From Oscarella lobularis (taxonomy: Eukaryota > Porifera > Homoscleromorpha > Homosclerophorida > Oscarellidae), in the NCBI RefSeq assembly GCF_947507565.1, contig NC_089194.1, forward strand, positions 682,001-746,000: a DNA stretch of 64,000 bases, written 5' to 3'. Each line of letters opens with the position of its first letter. Position 1 is the stretch's first letter. The notes beneath the pieces were generated by a model. The model was not told where the DNA came from. It saw only the letters and a program-made list of their open reading frames with translations, and did no database searches. Position numbers and translations under genes: made by a program. Below, piece by piece: positions 59,493 to 64,000 of this stretch.

Positions 59493-60247
59493 TAAGCCCG
59501 GCTTTTTTAAAAGCCGAAAATCAAAGCAAAGAAAGAAGGCCCTTTTTATCATTTAGAGTGCTTCTTTCGCTTAAACAGTCAACTTCACAGGTAAGTATGA
59601 CCGCAATGGCAATACACCATAGTGTATGAAGTGCACGCGACTGCGCGATTTTGCCATTGTGATGCAGGTTTCGTTCGAGAGGGTCCCGCTCTAAATCCGC
59701 CCGTGACCTAGTGATTAATAACTTATCTTCTCGTTTTTATCAAAGAAAACAGTCGAAATCCTTCGCTAGAGGGCCAAATCGGCTCGATTTAGGAACATTC
59801 TACGCCGCGTAAAAGCCCTAGCGACGGAGCATGCGCGTTTGGAAGTCCGTCCTGCCCCCGTAAATAGGTCCTCCTCAAATACAGAGCACATTATCAAATA
59901 CAGTACGTCAGAAAAGCGCCTAACTAGAGAATGATGGCCTGCTGTTGGCCATCATGCAAAGCCTCCTACCGCTAACAGTACGCGAGCGCCTTAGATAACA
60001 TGACGTCATAAAATTTCATGCTATCATGTATTCACACTGTTGTACGTACATCACAGTCTTACAGCACAGTCCTACACACCTACTGTAGGTACATAGATAG
60101 GGCCCATGTTTAGGATCCTAATTAGGCCTTTTCTGATACTGGCTTTGAAGTTTATTGAATGTGTAGGTATGTGTACGGGTCATATTTACTGTTACCCGTA
60201 CACGCGTACATACCCACGCATATGCAGTATATGATTGGATTACGATT
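59493..60247. other. intergenic, repeats only
   Basis: Contains small hairpins: gatggcc/ggccatc near 59935-59955, and taggtatgtgtacgggt (60164) pairing with acccgtacacgcgtacata (60194-60212). No gene is recognised. Confidence 0.5.
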
Positions 60248-60494
60248 GATTGTGACGTCAGAGCGTGACAATCAAAAGAGTCGTTTCGGTTTCTCAGCGC
60301 ATTTATAACACGGAAAATAGCCCAGAAAAATTGGAAACAGAGGTTTCTAAGCATTTTTTCAGTTTACGAAAGAAAAAAACGCTTTTTCGCGCCGTAAATC
60401 GCCTTTTTTGGGACACCGTTTTCGGCCCTATGTCGCGCATGCGCTGTACGAAAAAACGGGTTTTTAAGTTGGGTCACAATACCGAGCGTGACGA

Positions 60495-60527
<33 letters not shown>

Positions 60528-61159
60528 GACATACAGACATACACTTCCGGCTCTAAGATCACGTTTGAAACAGCCTCCCTTCGCCGTTATACGGGCTCGC
60601 AAACTGCGTTTGCCACCCCGTACAACTGCTGTGGTCGGCTCATGGAGCCGACCACCTTAGTTGTACGGGTGGAGCCCGTATAACGGCGGTGGGAGGCTCT
60701 CTCAAACGTGATCTCAAGGCCGGAAGTGTCTGTCTAGGCCCATTCACACTAGCGTAGTTAACGTAACGTAACGTAACGTAACTTCCAAATATGGTCAAGG
60801 AGAGTGATGTCACAAAAGAGAGTGACCAATCATGAGAAGAAGTCTTACGTTACGTTACGTTACGTCGCCAGTGTGAATGGGCCTTCTGTCTGTCTGTCTG
60901 TATATCTGTTCGTCACGCTCGGTATTGTGACGTCACATAAGAAAAACCCTTACTTTGTAAAGCGCATGCGCGACATAGGGCCCAAAACGGTGCCCCAAAA
61001 AAAGGCGATTTTCGGCGCGGATAAAGCGTTTTTTCTTTCATAAACGGAAAAAATGCTTAGAATTCCTTATTTCCAATCGATCTGTGCTATTTTCCGTGTT
61101 ATAAATGCCCTGAGAAACCGAAACGACAGTTTCGATTGTCACGCTCTGACGTCACAATC
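60248..61159. repeat. long inverted repeat with two palindromic elements nested in its centre
   Basis: The left arm (60248 to ~60530) and right arm (~60885-61159) are diverged reverse complements. Both start outside with gattgtgacgtcagagcgtg and end inside in a CAGA/TCTG microsatellite. Between the arms are a 189-bp palindrome (60541-60729, ends acacttccgg/ccggaagtgt, centre gtggtcggctcatggagcc) and a 149-bp palindrome (60736-60884, ends aggcccattcacact/agtgtgaatgggcct with acgta repeats). It looks like transposon-in-transposon nesting. Confidence 0.8.
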
Positions 61160-61230
61160 AAAACCGTGTCTGTGACGCAGGCGGACAGTCGAACACCCGG
61201 ATCAATGGACCTATCGAAAACAACGCTCGA

Positions 61231-61303
61231 AAAGCGATCCGAAGCTTCGGATCGCTCGAAAAGCGATCCAAAGGATCGCTCGAAGAGCGATCCGAAGGAT
61301 CGA
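61231..61303. repeat. palindromic tandem repeat around gcgatcc/ggatcgc
   Basis: Units of agcgatccNaaggatcgctcgaa follow each other; each unit is self-complementary. Confidence 0.75.
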
Positions 61304-61361
61304 TTATCAAAGAGCCGTAGCTGCACCATAGATAGAAAACTAGTTTTGATGCCCGTGCTTC

Positions 61362-61455
61362 GCACGGGAAAATAGATACCACAGCATAGTGTGTGTGTTG
61401 GTGGCGAAGCACGGGCAAAGAGATACTGCAATATGTAGTGTGAGTGTTGGTGGCA
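61362..61455. repeat. 47-bp tandem duplication
   Basis: Two diverged units begin gcacggg at 61362 and 61409 and run to gtgttggtggc. The stem gcccgtgcttcgcacggg precedes them. Confidence 0.7.
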
Positions 61456-61575
61456 TCATATTATCTCTGGTGGCGGCGCCCGCGATGAGCTCTATTGTGT
61501 GTTTAGTTCACTTTACCGGGCTTATTTGCATGTGTATTTGAGTAAAGATAAGCAGACGCATGCAGATCGTATTTT

Positions 61576-61654
61576 GGACCTTAAGAATCAAAGATCGGAA
61601 CCCCCATCTTTTATTCTTAGGATCCTAAATATTAGAGATTGATTCTTAAGGTCC
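61576..61654. repeat. 79-bp inverted repeat, small MITE-like
   Basis: GGACCTTAAGAATCA (61576-61590) and TGATTCTTAAGGTCC (61640-61654) are perfect 15-bp inverted ends around an AT-rich middle. No target duplication was identified. Confidence 0.65.
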
Positions 61655-61655
61655 T

Positions 61656-62637
61656 AAATATCAATTTGTAATGTTTAGCAAAATGCGTATTTAGCTTTCG
61701 AGCAAGCAAGTGTACGAAATGAAAGCAAGCACGCCACAATAGATTTAATAAAAGGAAACACATCGCATCAGAGAGCACAAATAGCGGAAGTATTTCTTAT
61801 TCTATAGACCCGCCATGCTGGGTCTACGCAACAGGATAAGGTCTATTGAGATACGCTCCGCATGACCAAAAGTTCTACCGTTCAAGAGATTAGAGAAGTG
61901 ACTGACGTATAAAGCATAAATGGTACTGTGTAAACGGAATGCTCGACTCCGTATGCGAGGTTTTTGGGCCCACTTATAGAGTACGTCATACGCCGTGAGG
62001 TTTCTGGAGAATGGCTCATTTGTCGCCCGATCTTTTGCACGTTATTGTGGTACAAATAAGGCCGTAGCGTATGTCAAGTGGGCTCTCTTTTAATTAAAGC
62101 ACACAATTCAGAGAATGTGGTGCCGTGCGACGTCATAATGAAGACAAAAGCACCAGACATTGTGCACCCCATAAGGGAGCGCCCGATGTCGTCGGAGAAA
62201 AAAGAGATGGCCAGTCATCTCCGCGCGGATCGTCGGAGATGTTTGCGCCGCAAGAGAGTGCGGTAGAAGGCGCAGCGAATAAGCCTTAGTGATTTAACGA
62301 AAGGTTCTGATGTTATCCAAGATGGCCGCCGCTCTTAGTAGTACATAGATAGAGATGGCTGGGCCGTTGTAATTTGCAACATCGAACTCCTCTACATTGT
62401 GACGTCACACAGCTTCTCAATGAATGACACCAGCTTTTCTCCTCCTCTCTCCGATGAAGATACCATCAAATCGATCGCTTCGCAAACTGCGAACGATCGC
62501 GTGGGCTTGATCCCGCTCCGCGTTGATGATGCGTTTGCGGTTGAATCAGCTCACGGGATATCGGTCGCCGCGCCCACTTTGAGTGGGCACGCGCCGATTT
62601 TTTTGCTTATTCGGCAAATAATGCATGCGACTCTTCA
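61656..62637. other. region upstream of the Helitron ORF
   Basis: I see no gene. The Helitron's 5' end should lie here or in the repeats before it, but its short TC end cannot be fixed from one copy. Confidence 0.35.
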
Positions 62638-64000
62638 ATGCGGCAGGCTTTGCTGCCGCTTACGAAAGAAAAGTCGCACAAATACGAAGGCACTTCAGGG
62701 GAATCCCCTTGTTCAAGACAAAGGCGACTCGCTCGCGAACGAAGGCGAACTCATCGTCTAAATCAGTCTGACGCGCAGAACGAGTCCGAAAAATGCAATC
62801 CTCTCTTTAGAATACGTCGGAAGAGGTCTTCCGAAAGTGTCGAGGAGACATTGGCTCGTAGAAGGAAGGGCGTCGAAAGCCACCAGGCAGAACGAAGAGC
62901 AGAAACGCCAGAAGAACGCCAAGAGCGCTTGTCGCGTAACGCGTTTAGAAATTCCGTCCAAAGAGATAGTGAAACGCCGGAAGAACGCAAAGAGCGTCTG
63001 TCACGTGACGCTATGAGCAAGTCTTTTCGGAGAGATATTGAAACGCCAGAAGAACGCAAAGAGCGTCTGTCACGTGACGCCATTAGCAAGTCTCTTCAAA
63101 GAGATAATGAAACGCCAGAAGAGCGCAAAGAGCGTCTGTCACGTGGCGCTATGGTCAAGTCTCTTCGAAGAGAAAATGAAACGCTTCCGGCGGAAGAACG
63201 CCAAAAGCGTCTTTTAGCTGATTCAAAGCGCAAGTCGGCTAAAAGACGAGAAGTGACTGCGAATAAAAAGCAGTTTCGAAACGATATGGAAGCGCAAAGA
63301 AAGCGACGAAAGAGGCAGGAAGCTGCTCTTCGTGAAAAATCAGTTGAAATGGGCGAGGAAAGGGTTCCTTTTTGGAAAGAGTGGGCGACGCAAGATGAAT
63401 TTGCATCTGCACATTATCCTCGCTTAGACGCATTTCACAAACGCATGGAAGGTTTAACCTTCCATACGTGTGTTTCGTGCGAGGAGCCGTGGCCCACTTT
63501 AGACATAAGGTACAGCACACAAATGTGCAAGCAGTGCACAACTGACCAAGGAAACGGTTGTGTAGGCGGTTGTGTAGGCCTTCTTACATCCGACAACAGC
63601 ATGAATCCTGGGCGTGTTCCACCGCCTCTTAAGGATTTATCCGTTGTCGAAGAAATGCTCATAGCGCAAATAGCACCAATGATGCACATTTTCAGATTGC
63701 CGGCCGGAAGGCAATTTGGATACCGTGGTCACGTGCTAAATTTGCCCCAAAATGTGCAGTCGGTTTTGACCCGTCTGCCTAGAACAAAGAGTAATTTGGG
63801 TATGGTCGTTGTTCGCCAGACGCGCACTTCCGGTAAGGTCAATGACTTCCGCGTAAGGCGACAACGAGTTCTCGAGGCACTCGTAAACTTGAAAAGGAAC
63901 AACAAGTATTACAAGAACATAGAGATAGATTCCGAGGCATTAGAAGCTCTTCCTGAAGATGGAGAACTTGACGATCTCCATGTGATTAGAGCGGATAATG
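62638..64000 (+). CDS. Helitron-type replicase/helicase, N-terminal part (cut by window end)
   Basis: One frame is open from ATG 62638 to the last base, about 454 codons; upstream it is open back to ~62539 without an ATG. Residues ~89-190 carry five copies of a 23-residue Arg-rich unit (ETPEERKERLSRD). Then comes a C-x2-C ... C-x2-C pair (CVSC, CKQC) and a DUF6570 block: MNPGRVPPPLKDLSVVEEM, then FGYRGHVLNLPQ. DUF6570 stands at the N-terminus of Helitron proteins ahead of the Helitron_like_N, Rep and PIF1 helicase regions, which would lie beyond 64000. Confidence 0.8.
   Translation, partial: MRQALLPLTKEKSHKYEGTSGESPCSRQRRLARERRRTHRLNQSDAQNESEKCNPLFRIRRKRSSESVEETLARRRKGVESHQAERRAETPEERQERLSRNAFRNSVQRDSETPEERKERLSRDAMSKSFRRDIETPEERKERLSRDAISKSLQRDNETPEERKERLSRGAMVKSLRRENETLPAEERQKRLLADSKRKSAKRREVTANKKQFRNDMEAQRKRRKRQEAALREKSVEMGEERVPFWKEWATQDEFASAHYPRLDAFHKRMEGLTFHTCVSCEEPWPTLDIRYSTQMCKQCTTDQGNGCVGGCVGLLTSDNSMNPGRVPPPLKDLSVVEEMLIAQIAPMMHIFRLPAGRQFGYRGHVLNLPQNVQSVLTRLPRTKSNLGMVVVRQTRTSGKVNDFRVRRQRVLEALVNLKRNNKYYKNIEIDSEALEALPEDGELDDLHVIRADN
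62902..63246 (+). repeat. 69-bp coding tandem repeat in the Helitron ORF
   Basis: Units start gaaacg at 62902, 62971, 63040, 63109 and 63178, exactly 69 bp (23 codons) apart. The fifth has a 6-base in-frame insertion (cttccg region). The repeated protein is charged and probably helical. Confidence 0.88.

Noticed and set aside
62399-62761. 120-codon ORF overlapping the start of the Helitron frame
   Set aside because: It reads another frame over the same DNA and shows no domain; the Helitron frame is the one with recognisable motifs.
61231-63246. CRISPR-like arrays at 61.2 kb and 62.9-63.2 kb
   Set aside because: The units adjoin with no unique spacers; one array is palindromic and the other is a coding tandem repeat. 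The genome is eukaryotic.

Overview
The window is nuclear DNA from an animal. The genes are split by many very short GT-AG introns (most about 45-60 bp), and the DNA carries Ty3/gypsy, Academ-type and Helitron-type transposons. The two main genes are giant RNF213-type proteins. The short introns, the SAM and tyrosine-kinase modules and the mix of transposons would suit a sponge or another early-branching invertebrate, but that is inference and I cannot name the species.

Layout: (1) 1-1090, a decayed tyrosine-kinase-like gene fragment on the minus strand. (2) 1091-5525, a complete Ty3/gypsy LTR retrotransposon with apparently identical 192-bp LTRs, a 5-bp target duplication and one in-frame TAG between gag-protease and polymerase. 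(3) 5531-7181, intergenic, with a short tandem duplication. (4) 7182-28085, minus strand, RNF213-like gene A. (5) 29420-34419, a 5,000-bp DNA transposon with 209-bp terminal inverted repeats (TIRs) and a 9-bp target duplication. It encodes a DUF6589-type transposase and a RecQ-family helicase, and I assign it to the AcademH type. (6) 35028-57709, plus strand, RNF213-like gene B. Its early 2.5-kb intron (35584-38149) holds palindromes, a microsatellite and a 442-bp non-autonomous relative of the Academ element with its own 9-bp duplication. (7) 57710-62637, mostly repeats: a possible RNF213 C-terminal scrap, one uncertain ORF and a nest of inverted repeats. (8) 62638-64000, the start of a Helitron-type protein that runs off the window.

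The two RNF213-like genes are diverged head-to-head paralogs. Each has a disordered N-terminus built of phase 1-1 exons, one (A) or two (B) SAM domains, a CBM20-like module, a long N-arm, a dynein-like AAA+ core with Walker motifs, a RING finger and an RZ-type zinc finger. In vertebrates RNF213 is a large AAA-ATPase/E3 ubiquitin ligase in cell-autonomous immunity and lipid metabolism, so the pair may be immune effectors; that role is inferred by family. The Academ element sits in what was their shared upstream region, which would otherwise be about 1.9 kb. The coding parts of both RNF213 genes look intact wherever I followed the splicing.
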